64,000 bases of DNA from Spirosoma radiotolerans (lineage in GTDB: Bacteria; Bacteroidota; Bacteroidia; Cytophagales; Spirosomataceae). The notes beneath the pieces were generated by a model. The model had not been told where the DNA came from. It ran no database searches and worked only from the letters and a program-made list of their open reading frames with translations. The position numbers and the translations under genes are program-made. This document shows positions 16,692 to 26,814 of the stretch, piece after piece. The DNA lies in the NCBI RefSeq assembly GCF_000974425.1, contig NZ_CP010429.1:3038001-3102000 (forward strand), read 5' to 3'. The first letter of the stretch is position 1. Every line of letters begins with the position of its first letter.

Positions 16692-16823
16692 GAGCTACGT
16701 ACTGTTAGTAATACGTAGCTCAACGCTATATTCATCTAAATGATCACTCAATTGAGTGATTAGGCTAGTTTCTTGTTCTAAGAGATGTCTAAGATCTTAT
16801 AAACTATGTAGACCCTATAAGAT
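16692..16823. repeat. three consecutive dyads
   Basis: 16692-16721: GAGCTACGTA / TACGTAGCTC with a 10-nt loop. 16743-16760: an 18-bp perfect palindrome, ATCACTCAATTGAGTGAT. 16794-16823: ATCTTATA / TATAAGAT with a 14-nt loop. None is followed by a T-run, so they are not ordinary terminators. Confidence 0.65.
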
Positions 16824-17102
16824 GCTAAAGGTTAGGTGAGAGGTTATTCCACAACTACGTGGTCAAACCTATATATTAGTCGATTGTAGGAATCCGAATA
16901 TGACTAATTTATAATAGGCATCTATTAAAGTTATTTGAATGACTGGCTTTAACTAGCTAGTGCTTATTAGTAGTGATCCTGGTGTATTACTATTGATAAA
17001 TAGAAATAGACAATATATTAATCCGTTGCTCAAGACAGATAATACCAGAAAAATTTAGCTTTTCTTATGATTTATAAAGGGAGTAGTACCTCTCTCCTAT
17101 TT

Positions 17103-17293
17103 TTAGTAAAACAATGGTCATAGTTTAGCAAAATCAAACAATATACACACTTTTTTAGTATAAATTTTAGTATATACTAATTTAATTAGCAATAATTGCT
17201 AAAATTCCTAATTATTTTTAGCAAAACACTAGTTAAATACTAAATATAAGACTTAAATATGCTAAATACTAATTCCCCTCCCCTATTTGCTAA
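17103..17293. repeat. cluster of twelve TTAGYA/TRCTAA hexamers
   Basis: TTAGTA or TTAGCA on either strand begins at 17103, 17125, 17155, 17167, 17175, 17186, 17197, 17218, 17238, 17260, 17267 and 17288. Two inverted pairs are close (17167/17175 and 17186/17197). It ends 47 bp before the gapA promoter element. Confidence 0.65.
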
Positions 17294-17302
17294 ATATTGT
17301 AG

Positions 17303-18370
<1,068 letters not shown>

Positions 18371-18466
18371 TAATGTAATTTGTGAAATAGCCATCACCAT
18401 AACTTGTAAATTCACACTGTTAACAAATGGTGATTGATCAAGTTAAATTACATAAGTAAATAAACG

Positions 18467-18498
18467 AATGGGTGTGATTATGTTAAATCACACCCATT
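18467..18498. terminator. bidirectional terminator of gapA and trmB
   Basis: AATGGGTGTGATT / AATCACACCCATT (18467-18479 / 18486-18498), perfect 13-bp arms. TTTT follows on the plus strand. The right arm overlaps the last codons of trmB. Confidence 0.75.
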
Positions 18499-19145
18499 TT
18501 ACATTGTAAATAGTTAATTGTAAATCCTTTGTCGAAGAAGATCTGTTCGTACTTCGTCTTAATTCCCAAATGTATATCGTTCAATGGGGAGCTATACAAG
18601 TCAGTTGTATATTGTAAATTAGTGACCTGCGCCTGTTTAACCTGCTCAAGACTGTACGCAAACAAATCAGGACTATCTGTCTTTAGGTGCAGCGTGCCTC
18701 CAGGCACTAACAAACGTTGATAGGTTGACAAGAATCGTGGGTGGGTTAATCGATGTTTCTCCTGCTTTGGCCGGGGCTGCGGATCAGGAAAGGTGATCCA
18801 TACTTCATTAACTTCTCCGTCGGTAAAAAACTCCGTCAGGAAATTGATGTCCGTACGCAAAAAGGCGACATTCTGTAACGCCAACGTTTGAGCCGCCCTG
18901 GCCCCACGAGCAATCCGGTCTCCTTTGATATCGACCCCTATAAAATTTACTTCTGGAAAGGCCTGTGCTAAGCCAACCGTATACTCTCCTTTTCCACAGG
19001 CCAACTCAAGAACGATTGGGTTGTTGTTTTTGAAATAGTCCGTTCGCCAGTTCCCACGAATGGTTTTGTAAAGAGGTTTACCAACTTGAATAACATTTGT
19101 ACTTTCTGCGTTTTGCAGAAAGCGGTGTGTTTTTCTACGTGTCAC
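18483..19145 (-). CDS. trmB: tRNA (guanine-N7-)-methyltransferase
   Basis: Methylates G46 in the tRNA variable loop using S-adenosylmethionine. 220 residues. VLELACGKGEYTVGLA is the SAM-binding motif I, NFIGVDIKGDRI motif II. ITFPDPQPRPKQEKHRL is the family's catalytic segment (usually DPWPKKRHHKRRL). LKTDSPDLFAYSL is the C-terminal substrate motif. The start lies 5 bp after the folC stop, so it is the last gene of a tonB-folC-trmB transcript. Confidence 0.94.
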   Translation of the reverse strand: MTRRKTHRFLQNAESTNVIQVGKPLYKTIRGNWRTDYFKNNNPIVLELACGKGEYTVGLAQAFPEVNFIGVDIKGDRIARGARAAQTLALQNVAFLRTDINFLTEFFTDGEVNEVWITFPDPQPRPKQEKHRLTHPRFLSTYQRLLVPGGTLHLKTDSPDLFAYSLEQVKQAQVTNLQYTTDLYSSPLNDIHLGIKTKYEQIFFDKGFTINYLQCKMGVI

Positions 19146-19150
19146 GGTGG

Positions 19151-20437
19151 TTATAAATTAGGTAATTCGGCAATGGTGTAGTTGCTGCCGGTTATCAGAA
19201 TTAAATCATCAGCAGCCGAATCCTGTAAAGCCGCCGACAAGGCCGCATTCACATCGGTGAAAACGTGCCCCCTCCGACCAATCAAGGCAGCTTCTGCCTG
19301 TAAAACGTCAGCGGGTAAGGACCGGGGTGTCTGAGCCTGACAGAAGTAATAGGCGGCCGTTTGAGGCAGTACATCCAGAATATGGCTCCGGTCTTTGTCG
19401 GCTACCAGACCGATCACAATACGCAGTTGAGTATACGCCAGGGAGCGGATGGTGTGGAATAACGCTTCCAGACCCGGCCGGTTATGGGCCGTATCAGCGA
19501 TGACACGGGGATGATCTTGTAGGGTTTGGAACCGCCCTTTGAGTCCCGTTAATGAGGTGACGGCGGCCAGTCCATCCTGCTCAGCAGCAGGCGAAACGGG
19601 AAACAGGGGCTGCAGCACCGCAACAGTAGCCAGCACCGCCGGGAGATTTTTCAATTGATAGTCCCCTAACAAATCAAGTGCGAGCGAATAAACCGATCCA
19701 CTGTCCTGCCAAACCTGAACCTGCCGTAACCCCTCTACAATCCCGTTATCCCGCAGGGTGTACTGTTGATCAGCGAAAGCAATGGGAGCCTGCAGTGATT
19801 CGGCTACGCCCCGGAATATGCCTTCTGTCTCCGGGTGCGTCTCGCCAATCAGTACCGGAACCCCGGGTTTGATAATACCGGCTTTTTCTCCGGCGATCAG
19901 CGGGAGGGTATCCCCCAGTATGTCGGTATGATCGTACCCAATGTTTGTGATGACGGACGCAACGGGGGTGATGACATTCGTTGAATCAAGTCGTCCGCCC
20001 AATCCCACTTCAATCAGCGCAACATCGACCGTTTCCCGAGCAAAGAAAGCAAAGGCCATGGCCACAGTCACTTCAAAGAAAGATGGTTCAATCCGCTCGA
20101 TCAGTCCCTGGTGTTGCGCTACAAAGCGGGCCACCTCATCCTCTGGAATGGGCTGGCCATTGAGCCGGATGCGTTCGGTAAATGAGCGAAGGTGTGGGGA
20201 TGTGTATAGACCAACCCGATACCCGGCCGATTGATAAATAGCGGCCAGCATATGGGAAGTGCTCCCCTTCCCATTCGTGCCAGCGACGTGGATGCTGGTA
20301 AACTGATGCTGGGGGTTGCCGAGCGCTTCGCACAGCAGAAGGGTATTCCCTAAACCGGGTTTAATCGCTTTGGCACCGATCCGGTGGAAAACCGGGAGCC
20401 GACTGTATAAATAGTCGATCGCTTCCGCGTACTGCAT
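19151..20437 (-). CDS. folC: bifunctional dihydrofolate / folylpolyglutamate synthase
   Basis: Adds glutamate to dihydropteroate and to folates. 428 residues, typical length. The ATP-binding loop GTNGKGSTSHM is at about 51-61, LYTSPHLRSFTERIRLNG is the substrate loop, and VALIEVGLGGRLDSTN and TNIGYDHTDILGDTLPLIAG are Mur-ligase-family motifs. The C-terminal domain contains ADTAHNRPGLE. The start overlaps the TonB gene's stop as TAATG, so translation is probably coupled. A link between folate and TonB is not implied; co-location is common in this phylum. Confidence 0.95.
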   Translation of the reverse strand: MQYAEAIDYLYSRLPVFHRIGAKAIKPGLGNTLLLCEALGNPQHQFTSIHVAGTNGKGSTSHMLAAIYQSAGYRVGLYTSPHLRSFTERIRLNGQPIPEDEVARFVAQHQGLIERIEPSFFEVTVAMAFAFFARETVDVALIEVGLGGRLDSTNVITPVASVITNIGYDHTDILGDTLPLIAGEKAGIIKPGVPVLIGETHPETEGIFRGVAESLQAPIAFADQQYTLRDNGIVEGLRQVQVWQDSGSVYSLALDLLGDYQLKNLPAVLATVAVLQPLFPVSPAAEQDGLAAVTSLTGLKGRFQTLQDHPRVIADTAHNRPGLEALFHTIRSLAYTQLRIVIGLVADKDRSHILDVLPQTAAYYFCQAQTPRSLPADVLQAEAALIGRRGHVFTDVNAALSAALQDSAADDLILITGSNYTIAELPNL

Positions 20438-21381
20438 TAATCTTTAGACTTAATGATAAAGGTAATCGTACCAGTGGCTGTGGGTGGCGTGGCGCCCCCT
20501 TTCGGACGCAGCCGGAGCCGCTGCACCGCTTTGCGGTAGACCTCCGCAACAGATGGGCTAACGGTACTTTGCAATTGTTGAATCCGGGTTATGTCGCCCC
20601 CATCATCCACCGTAATCTTAAACACAATCTTGCCGGTCTCGTCAGAGTCGTCATTCACGCTGGGGCGACTCGCCATCGACCAGCCCGACACGTCGAAGGC
20701 TACTCCGGATGACGATCCACCGGGGGTTCCGTAAAACTCCTTGGCGTTGATTTTGCCATTGGGATTTCCCTTGTCGCCAACACCACTGGCATCGTCGCCA
20801 TTGTTATTCCCTCCGGTCCCCGAGGCTTTACCCACGGTGCCATTCGAACCACCCCCACCCGATGATTTCTTGAACAGGGCATCGTTGTTGACGGTCTCCA
20901 CTTTTTTAGGCGGGGCCGGTGGAGCCGGCCGTTCTACCGGGACGGCTGCTTTGGGCGATTCCGCCCGCTTGGGCTCGGGCCGTTCAGGCGTCGTGACGGG
21001 GCTTTCGGCTTTGCTGGCAATCAGTGGCTTCTCCGTAGCCGTTTTGGCTGGTTTAGCCTCCTCCACTTTAGGCGACGGGGTAACCCGGGTCTTTTCGAGC
21101 CGGGGTGTCGTGTTTACTTTTGGATTGGGGCGCTTGTCAGCCGCTTTCACATCAACCGGATTGGGCGAATCCGACGCTTTATTATACGTCTGAATCCGAC
21201 CACTCCCCCGGGCATCGGTGCCGAAGTTAACTTCGACAAACTGAATGGGGGGCGGATTGGGAACCGAATGGGAGAGGTTGACCAGGAACAGCAGGGCCAC
21301 CAGGAGGACATTGATGAGTAAGGCACCGACAAAGGACTTTACCCGAATTTCATCCTCGTTGTCAAAGGTGATACGGTTCAT
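20437..21381 (-). CDS. TonB-like energy transducer
   Basis: 314 residues. A short cytosolic N-terminus is followed by one membrane helix (about 18-36, LINVLLVALLFLVNL). Residues ~75-150 form a Pro/Lys/Glu-rich periplasmic spacer, then a Gly/Asn-rich stretch (~170-205). The C-terminal ~80 residues (IVFKITVDDGGDITRIQQL, AVQRLRLRPKG, GTITFIIK) are a TonB C-terminal-like domain. It would connect the proton-driven ExbB/ExbD complex to outer-membrane transporters or a Tol-type system. exbB/exbD are not in the window. First gene of the tonB-folC-trmB unit. Confidence 0.85.
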   Translation of the reverse strand: MNRITFDNEDEIRVKSFVGALLINVLLVALLFLVNLSHSVPNPPPIQFVEVNFGTDARGSGRIQTYNKASDSPNPVDVKAADKRPNPKVNTTPRLEKTRVTPSPKVEEAKPAKTATEKPLIASKAESPVTTPERPEPKRAESPKAAVPVERPAPPAPPKKVETVNNDALFKKSSGGGGSNGTVGKASGTGGNNNGDDASGVGDKGNPNGKINAKEFYGTPGGSSSGVAFDVSGWSMASRPSVNDDSDETGKIVFKITVDDGGDITRIQQLQSTVSPSVAEVYRKAVQRLRLRPKGGATPPTATGTITFIIKSKD

Positions 21382-21436
21382 GCAGGGGATGGTTTTTCGT
21401 TAATAACGCTGGAATGAGCGACTTCGTTTAGTAATC

Positions 21437-21459
21437 CCTACAGACAGCCCGTCTGTAGG
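21437..21459. repeat. small hairpin upstream of the TonB gene
   Basis: CCTACAGAC / GTCTGTAGG (9-bp perfect arms, 5-nt loop) in the divergent region between the TonB and sensor-kinase genes. It resembles in layout the inner hairpin at 49288-49303. Confidence 0.55.
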
Positions 21460-21622
21460 CGAACAAAGTAACGTAAAATTTAGGAGAGAAGCGGGTTTAC
21501 TAGCGGTTTGCTGGCCAGTGGATCGTTCCGGTGTAGGTCAGTCTGATCGACCAGAGAAGCCCTCAGAAGCAGGAAAAGTATACATTTCGTAGCCATAAAT
21601 GAGAGAACTTCGGCCATAGCCG

Positions 21623-21630
21623 TATCTTTG
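21623..21630 (+). promoter_or_regulatory. TAnnTTTG promoter element of the ethylene-sensor-like kinase
   Basis: TATCTTTG, 78 bp before the chosen ATG at 21708 (24 bp before the alternative ATG at 21654). Confidence 0.45.
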
Positions 21631-21707
21631 GTTAGCCGATTGCTCCGGATGGTATGCAGTTGGTCCGTAACGATACCCTACGTAAACGCATTCATTACCG
21701 GTACTAT

Positions 21708-22871
21708 ATGGAAGAAGTATACAAGTTTTTTCAACGACTTACGGATGTTAGCGACTGGCCTCCCCGTTGGCTATGTGGTCGGTGGACAGACTTTCACGGC
21801 TGGCTGTATATCCTGTCCGACTTAACCATCTGGTTAGCCTACATGGCGATCCCGCTCATCCTGATTCGGTTTATATTCGTTAAGAAAGGGGTGCCTCTGT
21901 CGGGCGTTTTTGTCCTGTTCGGCGCGTTCATTTTATTGTGTGGCCTTACTCACCTACTGGATGCCGTCATGTTCTGGTGGCCAGCCTACCGCATTAATGC
22001 GCTCATCCGATTTTTGACGGCGGGCGTGTCGATTGCTACGGTTATCGCCCTGATCCGGTATTTTGACGAAGCCGTTGGGTTACGCACGTCCGGGGAGTAT
22101 GACCGCGAACTCGCTTTCCGGCAGCAGGCCATGCAGGAGTTATCCCGATCGAATGAAGAGTTACAGCAATTTGCCTATATAGCCTCCCACGACTTACAAT
22201 CTCCCCTAAAAACGATCGTCAACTATTTGTCGTTACTGGAAAACAAACACCAGCAACAACTCGATCCGGAAGCGCTCAAACTGATTCATGTATCGACCGC
22301 TGCCGCCGAACGAATGCGGGTACTCATCCATGATCTGCTGGATTTTTCGCGGGTGGGAACTGAGATCGACTTTGAACAGGTCGACCTGAACGAGGTCCTG
22401 GCAGAGGTCGTAGAAGACCAGCAAACGGAAATTCGGTCGACAGGGGCTACCATCGACATCGGCCCCCTTCCTGCCATCAGGGCTCATCGTACCGATCTCA
22501 AACAGGTTTTTCAGAATTTACTTAGCAATGGGTTGAAATACAGACGAACGGGCGTGGCCCCGCATATCCAAATCAGAGCCGTCGATGAGGGGAATCAATT
22601 TCGGTTTACCGTACGGGATAATGGCATTGGGATCGAAGCGAAATACTACGACCGGGTCTTCCAGATTTTCCAGCGGCTACACGGCCGAAATGAGTACCCG
22701 GGTACGGGCATTGGCCTGGCCACCTGCAAGAAAGTAATCGATATTTACGGCGGTCAGATTGGCCTCGACAGTACGGTTGGCGTTGGTACAACTTTTTTTG
22801 TCGTTATTCCTAAGGTTATTAAAACGAGTCAGCACTATGCCCAGGCCCATTCACTGTATCCTACTCATTGA
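21708..22871 (+). CDS. ethylene-receptor-like membrane sensor histidine kinase
   Basis: 387 residues. Three membrane helices (about 31-55, 63-87, 93-116) match the ethylene-binding domain of plant ETR1 and cyanobacterial Slr1212. Asp38, Tyr45, Ile48, Pro49, Ile75, Cys78 and His82 keep the exact spacing of ETR1 Asp25, Tyr32, Ile35, Pro36, Ile62, Cys65 and His69; Cys and His are the copper ligands. A coiled-coil linker leads to the HisKA domain with phospho-acceptor His161 (ASHDLQSPLKTI), then the ATPase domain (VFQNLLSNGLKYR, VRDNGIGIEAKY, GTGIGLATCKKV). It has no GAF domain, unlike ETR1. I prefer ATG 21708 (MEEVYKFFQRL) to the in-frame ATG at 21654. The response regulator gene overlaps its 3' end. 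Ethylene binding is inferred from residues only. Confidence 0.88.
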   Translation: MEEVYKFFQRLTDVSDWPPRWLCGRWTDFHGWLYILSDLTIWLAYMAIPLILIRFIFVKKGVPLSGVFVLFGAFILLCGLTHLLDAVMFWWPAYRINALIRFLTAGVSIATVIALIRYFDEAVGLRTSGEYDRELAFRQQAMQELSRSNEELQQFAYIASHDLQSPLKTIVNYLSLLENKHQQQLDPEALKLIHVSTAAAERMRVLIHDLLDFSRVGTEIDFEQVDLNEVLAEVVEDQQTEIRSTGATIDIGPLPAIRAHRTDLKQVFQNLLSNGLKYRRTGVAPHIQIRAVDEGNQFRFTVRDNGIGIEAKYYDRVFQIFQRLHGRNEYPGTGIGLATCKKVIDIYGGQIGLDSTVGVGTTFFVVIPKVIKTSQHYAQAHSLYPTH

Positions 22872-23244
22872 CGATGACCCGGATGACAACTTCATTCACC
22901 AACTGATTATTGACGAGTCGGATCAGTGCGATCAGGTTCGGGTGGTAACCAGTGGCACCCAGGCATTGACGTACTTACAGGAAACCAGCCATCCCGAATA
23001 CAGTAAACCGGATGTCCTGTTTGTCGATATTAATATGCCGGGTATGAATGGCTTCGAGTTTTTGGCCGAGTATCAACAGCTCGATGCACCCTTAAAAGGA
23101 CAGGTGGTTGTCGTGATGCTCACCACGTCGATCAGTATGCTGGATCGGCAACGGGCAAATGCTTTACCCGAAATAAATATGTTCCGGTCCAAACCCCTCA
23201 CCACTACGCTACTCAACGAACTGGTAGCTACCTATTTTTCATGA
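22837..23244 (+). CDS. single-domain response regulator
   Basis: 135 residues, receiver domain only. The acidic pair Asp12/Asp13, phospho-acceptor Asp64 (FVDINMPG), the Thr of MLTTS and Lys of FRSKPL are all present. It overlaps the kinase gene by 35 bp in another frame, so the two are surely co-translated and the receiver is the likely phosphorylation partner. With no output domain it must act by protein contact or in a phosphorelay, like Rcp1 proteins paired with bacterial phytochromes. An upstream in-frame start at 22759 is rejected, because the receiver fold begins at MPRPIHCILLIDDD. Confidence 0.93.
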   Translation: MPRPIHCILLIDDDPDDNFIHQLIIDESDQCDQVRVVTSGTQALTYLQETSHPEYSKPDVLFVDINMPGMNGFEFLAEYQQLDAPLKGQVVVVMLTTSISMLDRQRANALPEINMFRSKPLTTTLLNELVATYFS

Positions 23245-23347
23245 GCAGTTGAGTCATCGGGGCCTCATCGATTCGTAAACAAAACCCCGTTATCCGGCTT
23301 TATCGCAGGTAACTAGCCTGATCATTCGTTCTTATTGCTGCTTTCGT

Positions 23348-25102
23348 ATGCCCATTCTTCAACCCATTGTCAATATTGCCGAACTTCTCTACCGGAAAGG
23401 CATTACCGATGTCGTTGTCTCCCCAGGCTCGCGCTCGGCCCCACTGACCCTGGCGGTAGCACGGCATCCTCACCTCCGGGTTCGGGTAATGGCCGATGAA
23501 CGATCCGCCGGCTTTGTTGCCCTGGGTATGGCGATGCAATCCAGGCGGCCGGTAGCGGTGATCTGTACGTCGGGAAGTGCGGTCTATAATCTGGCCCCGG
23601 CGGTGGTCGAAGCTTTTTTCGGGCAGGTTCCCCTCCTGCTCCTTACCGCCGACCGCCCCCATGAGTGGCTTTATCAACAGGATGGGCAGACCATTAACCA
23701 GGTGGGTATCTTTGGCTCGCACGTGAAGCGCAGTTACGATCTTCCCGCCGACTATACCCACCCGGACACCCGCTGGTTTATCGACCGCTGCGTTAATGAA
23801 GCCGTCAATTTAAGCCAGTGGCATCCAGCCGGACCGGTCCACATCAATGTGCCTCTGCGGGAACCGTTCTACCCCGGCTCCGATGAACCGTTTCTGGCGG
23901 AGCCCGTCCGGGTCATCGATACCTGCCCGACCGAGCTTACCCTGCCGACCGACACCTGGCGCGACCTGATGACGGAGTGGGAACAGAGTGAGCGGACGCT
24001 CATTGCGGTGGGTCAGATTCCCTATGATCCGGCCCTGCTGGCTGTTCTGCGGAAACTGAGTGACGACATGGGGATTCCGGTTGTGGGGGAAATCGTCAGT
24101 CAGATTGCCCGCAACGAGGTGTTCATTACCCGGTCCGATACGTTCCTGTCTGGCCTGGATGAGCAAACCGGCCAGTCGCTCCAGCCGACTTTACTCCTTA
24201 CGATTGGCAACTCGTTTCTAACCCGAAACCTGAAAACATTTCTCCGGCAGTTTCCGGCGCACCGACACTGGCACATTCAGCCCGCCACGGACCGGATCAA
24301 TGATTCGTTGCAGAGCCTGACGAAGCTTATCCCCGCTGACCCGCTGTCTTTCCTGGAGAAACTCTACTCCGACCTGGACTACCAGCGATTTTTACGGGGC
24401 GATGACGACGACGAACCGCATGCGTTCCTGCATCGCTGGCAAACCCTTGATCGGCAGGCGACCCGACTCATTGAAAAAACGCTTCGACCCGCTTCTGGCC
24501 AGCTGACCGATTGGTCGGCGGTACAGGTTATTCTGGAACACCTGCCTGAACAGTCTCTGCTTCACCTGGCCAATAGTATGCCCGTGCGGTATGCTAACCT
24601 CTGCGGACTGGCCGAAGAAAAACAGATTCGGGTGTCTGCCAACCGAGGGGTCAGTGGCATTGACGGCTGTCTAAGCACCGCCGTTGGGGCTGCGCTGATG
24701 AGCGATAAACTGGTTACCCTGCTGATTGGCGATGTGGCATTTTTCTATGACCGCAATGCCCTCTGGTCGGCCCCCGTGCCGCCAAACCTGCGCATTGTCT
24801 TACTAAACAACGACAGCGGACATATCTTTCGAATGATTGACGGACCAGGCCGCCAACCCGAGCTGGAAACCTATTTTGAAACCCCGCACGGGTATACAGC
24901 CCAAAACACGGCCGATGATGCGAAACTGGTGTATACCCATTGTGACGCGCTCGACACGCTCACCACCCTCCTCCCCGACTTCTTCCAGACCAGTCCCTCA
25001 GCCAGGCTACTGGAAATCACGACGGATAAACGAGTGAATCAGGACCAGTTTGTGGCTTACAAAATGCAGATACGAAACCTACAGGCAAACAAAGCAAACT
25101 AA
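23348..25102 (+). CDS. menD: 2-succinyl-5-enolpyruvyl-6-hydroxy-3-cyclohexene-1-carboxylate synthase
   Basis: A thiamine-diphosphate enzyme of menaquinone synthesis that joins 2-oxoglutarate to isochorismate. 584 residues. The N-terminal VVSPGSRSAPLTLAVARHP and TSGSAVYNLAPAVVEAFFG are MenD hallmarks. The C-terminal domain has GDVAFFYDRNALW and NNDSGHIFRMIDG, the metal and ThDP-binding segment. Menaquinone is the main respiratory quinone of Bacteroidota. No other men gene is adjacent. Confidence 0.95.
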   Translation: MPILQPIVNIAELLYRKGITDVVVSPGSRSAPLTLAVARHPHLRVRVMADERSAGFVALGMAMQSRRPVAVICTSGSAVYNLAPAVVEAFFGQVPLLLLTADRPHEWLYQQDGQTINQVGIFGSHVKRSYDLPADYTHPDTRWFIDRCVNEAVNLSQWHPAGPVHINVPLREPFYPGSDEPFLAEPVRVIDTCPTELTLPTDTWRDLMTEWEQSERTLIAVGQIPYDPALLAVLRKLSDDMGIPVVGEIVSQIARNEVFITRSDTFLSGLDEQTGQSLQPTLLLTIGNSFLTRNLKTFLRQFPAHRHWHIQPATDRINDSLQSLTKLIPADPLSFLEKLYSDLDYQRFLRGDDDDEPHAFLHRWQTLDRQATRLIEKTLRPASGQLTDWSAVQVILEHLPEQSLLHLANSMPVRYANLCGLAEEKQIRVSANRGVSGIDGCLSTAVGAALMSDKLVTLLIGDVAFFYDRNALWSAPVPPNLRIVLLNNDSGHIFRMIDGPGRQPELETYFETPHGYTAQNTADDAKLVYTHCDALDTLTTLLPDFFQTSPSARLLEITTDKRVNQDQFVAYKMQIRNLQANKAN

Positions 25103-25269
25103 AACTATAGTTATAGTTTGATCCAATCACCCCTACCAGGTCGTTCGCCAAATGGGTGTTGCTTGGACTTACCCCCTCGATGGGAATCCGTTTGCCTTTT
25201 TTATCATTGTGTGGTTTCACATTGACCGGTCCGTAGACTTGCTTGTTTAGGTATGCCCGACGTATACCC

Positions 25270-26313
25270 TTACCGACAGTGCAAAGCCCGTTCGCGTTTC
25301 GCCTGCTCATCACCAGCCAGCTCGCCCAGGCGCCAGGCATCACAGGCTTCCGCCGAATGGCCGAGTGCCTGTTCGGCCGTACCGATGTAAGAATAGAGCT
25401 GATCGACCGATGCGTCCAGTTTTTCAGCCTGGCGAAAGGAGTTGAGTGCCGGAGCCGCCTGCTTTTGGCCGAGGTAGTACAATCCCAGGGTTCGGTGCGC
25501 CCAGGCATTCTGGCTATCCCGCTGAAGGGATTCCCGGACCAGTGGCAGGGCATCGGCCGGACGGTTTAGTTTGAGCAGCAGGTACGCCTTATTGTTGAGG
25601 TAATAAGGCTGACGAGGTTGTACCGCCAGCGCCCGGTCTACATACGCCAAGGCTTCCGTGACGTTACCTGCATGCGCCAGCAGTAAACTCTGGTTGTTGA
25701 GGGCCGCATCCTGTCTCGGGTTGAGCGCCAGAGCCCGCTTAATATCCTGACTTGCCTGGTCATAGGCTTTCTGGCTATAATAGAAAGCCGCCCGATTCGT
25801 CAGGGCTTCGACATTGTCCGGATTCAGCTGGAGGGCCTTATCGTAAGCGACCTGTGCCTGCGCCGGGTTGTTGAGCCGGACGTAGGCATCGGCCAGCCGA
25901 GTCTGGTAAAAGGTCGAATCCCGATAGCGTTTTTCTATATGTTGCAAATCCGTTACACTCCCGGCGGCATCCCCGGTTTCCAGCAACACCTCGGCCCGGT
26001 TGAAGTAAGCCGTCTCAAAATCGGGGTCGATCTGGATGGCGCGGGTATAGTCAGCCAGGGCCCCCTCCCGATCATCGTCCCGGAATTTAGCCAACCCCCG
26101 GTTGTTATAGGCATCGGCAAAGTCTGGCTTTTTACTGATGGCTTCGGAATAAAATCGGATAGCCTCTTTATATTCGCGTTTTTGGAGCTGCACATTCCCT
26201 TTCAGGAAAAACTGGGCAGCTTCATCGGTCGCATCGTTTTTACAGGATGAATTGAGGAGCAAGCCAACCAGACTAACGGCCAGCCAGCTAACCACGCGGG
26301 CGCGTCGATCCAT
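25270..26313 (-). CDS. TPR-repeat lipoprotein
   Basis: 347 residues from ATG 26313. MDRRARVVSWLAVSLVGLLL, then NSSC, is a lipoprotein signal. The rest is nearly all tetratricopeptide repeats, at least eight 34-residue units (AIRFYSEAISKKPDFADAYN, ALADYTRAIQIDPDFETAYF, AQVAYDKALQLNPDNVEALT and on). A scaffolding role in the periplasm or outer membrane is likely. A longer frame to 26418 would place 35 residues before the signal peptide and overlap the divergent gene, so I reject it. Confidence 0.87.
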   Translation of the reverse strand: MDRRARVVSWLAVSLVGLLLNSSCKNDATDEAAQFFLKGNVQLQKREYKEAIRFYSEAISKKPDFADAYNNRGLAKFRDDDREGALADYTRAIQIDPDFETAYFNRAEVLLETGDAAGSVTDLQHIEKRYRDSTFYQTRLADAYVRLNNPAQAQVAYDKALQLNPDNVEALTNRAAFYYSQKAYDQASQDIKRALALNPRQDAALNNQSLLLAHAGNVTEALAYVDRALAVQPRQPYYLNNKAYLLLKLNRPADALPLVRESLQRDSQNAWAHRTLGLYYLGQKQAAPALNSFRQAEKLDASVDQLYSYIGTAEQALGHSAEACDAWRLGELAGDEQAKRERALHCR

Positions 26314-26385
26314 TCCCGTTGCCCCGCCGAGCCACCCTGAGAAAAATAATACAGTAGTCATCATTACTAATTCATCCTTGTTAGC

Positions 26386-26637
26386 ATGCGTTTCGTTCAG
26401 GATATTCCCCACCCTCATTTCCGCATTGGTCTGTACGCCTGGAATGGCAAATATATCGTCAAAATCGAAGCCGGACCCTATGAGCAGACGTATAAGATTA
26501 GCGAAATGGACATCACCGATCCTGAATCCGTTCCCAACAGGCTCGATGAACCCTTTCTGAGCCGGGTAGCCAAGCGTTTTCAGGAGATGGATCAGGACTG
26601 GCAGGAGGCAGGCGAACGGTATGATTACGATTCATAA
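26386..26637 (+). CDS. small conserved-looking protein, unknown function
   Basis: 83 residues, acidic, without signal peptide or membrane helix. MRFVQDIPHPHFRIGLYAWN and YIVKIEAGPYEQTYKISEMD suggest a compact beta-rich fold with a helical end (FLSRVAKRFQEMDQDWQEAG). I recognise no named family. It diverges from the TPR lipoprotein; its position, good codon use and lack of a competing frame support it. Confidence 0.7.
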   Translation: MRFVQDIPHPHFRIGLYAWNGKYIVKIEAGPYEQTYKISEMDITDPESVPNRLDEPFLSRVAKRFQEMDQDWQEAGERYDYDS

Positions 26638-26814
26638 GCGTTCTGCCATAGTGGCTTAATTAGCCGGTTTATAACTTCCCTTCCAAATTCAGGTTACAAC
26701 ATAAACCAGTCTGTGATTGAACCCCTATAGAAAACACGGACAACCAGCCCCTAAAGAAGCCCCTCGATCGGTAGCTACTCCGTACTTATACCGATGTTGA
26801 ACGGGATACACACC

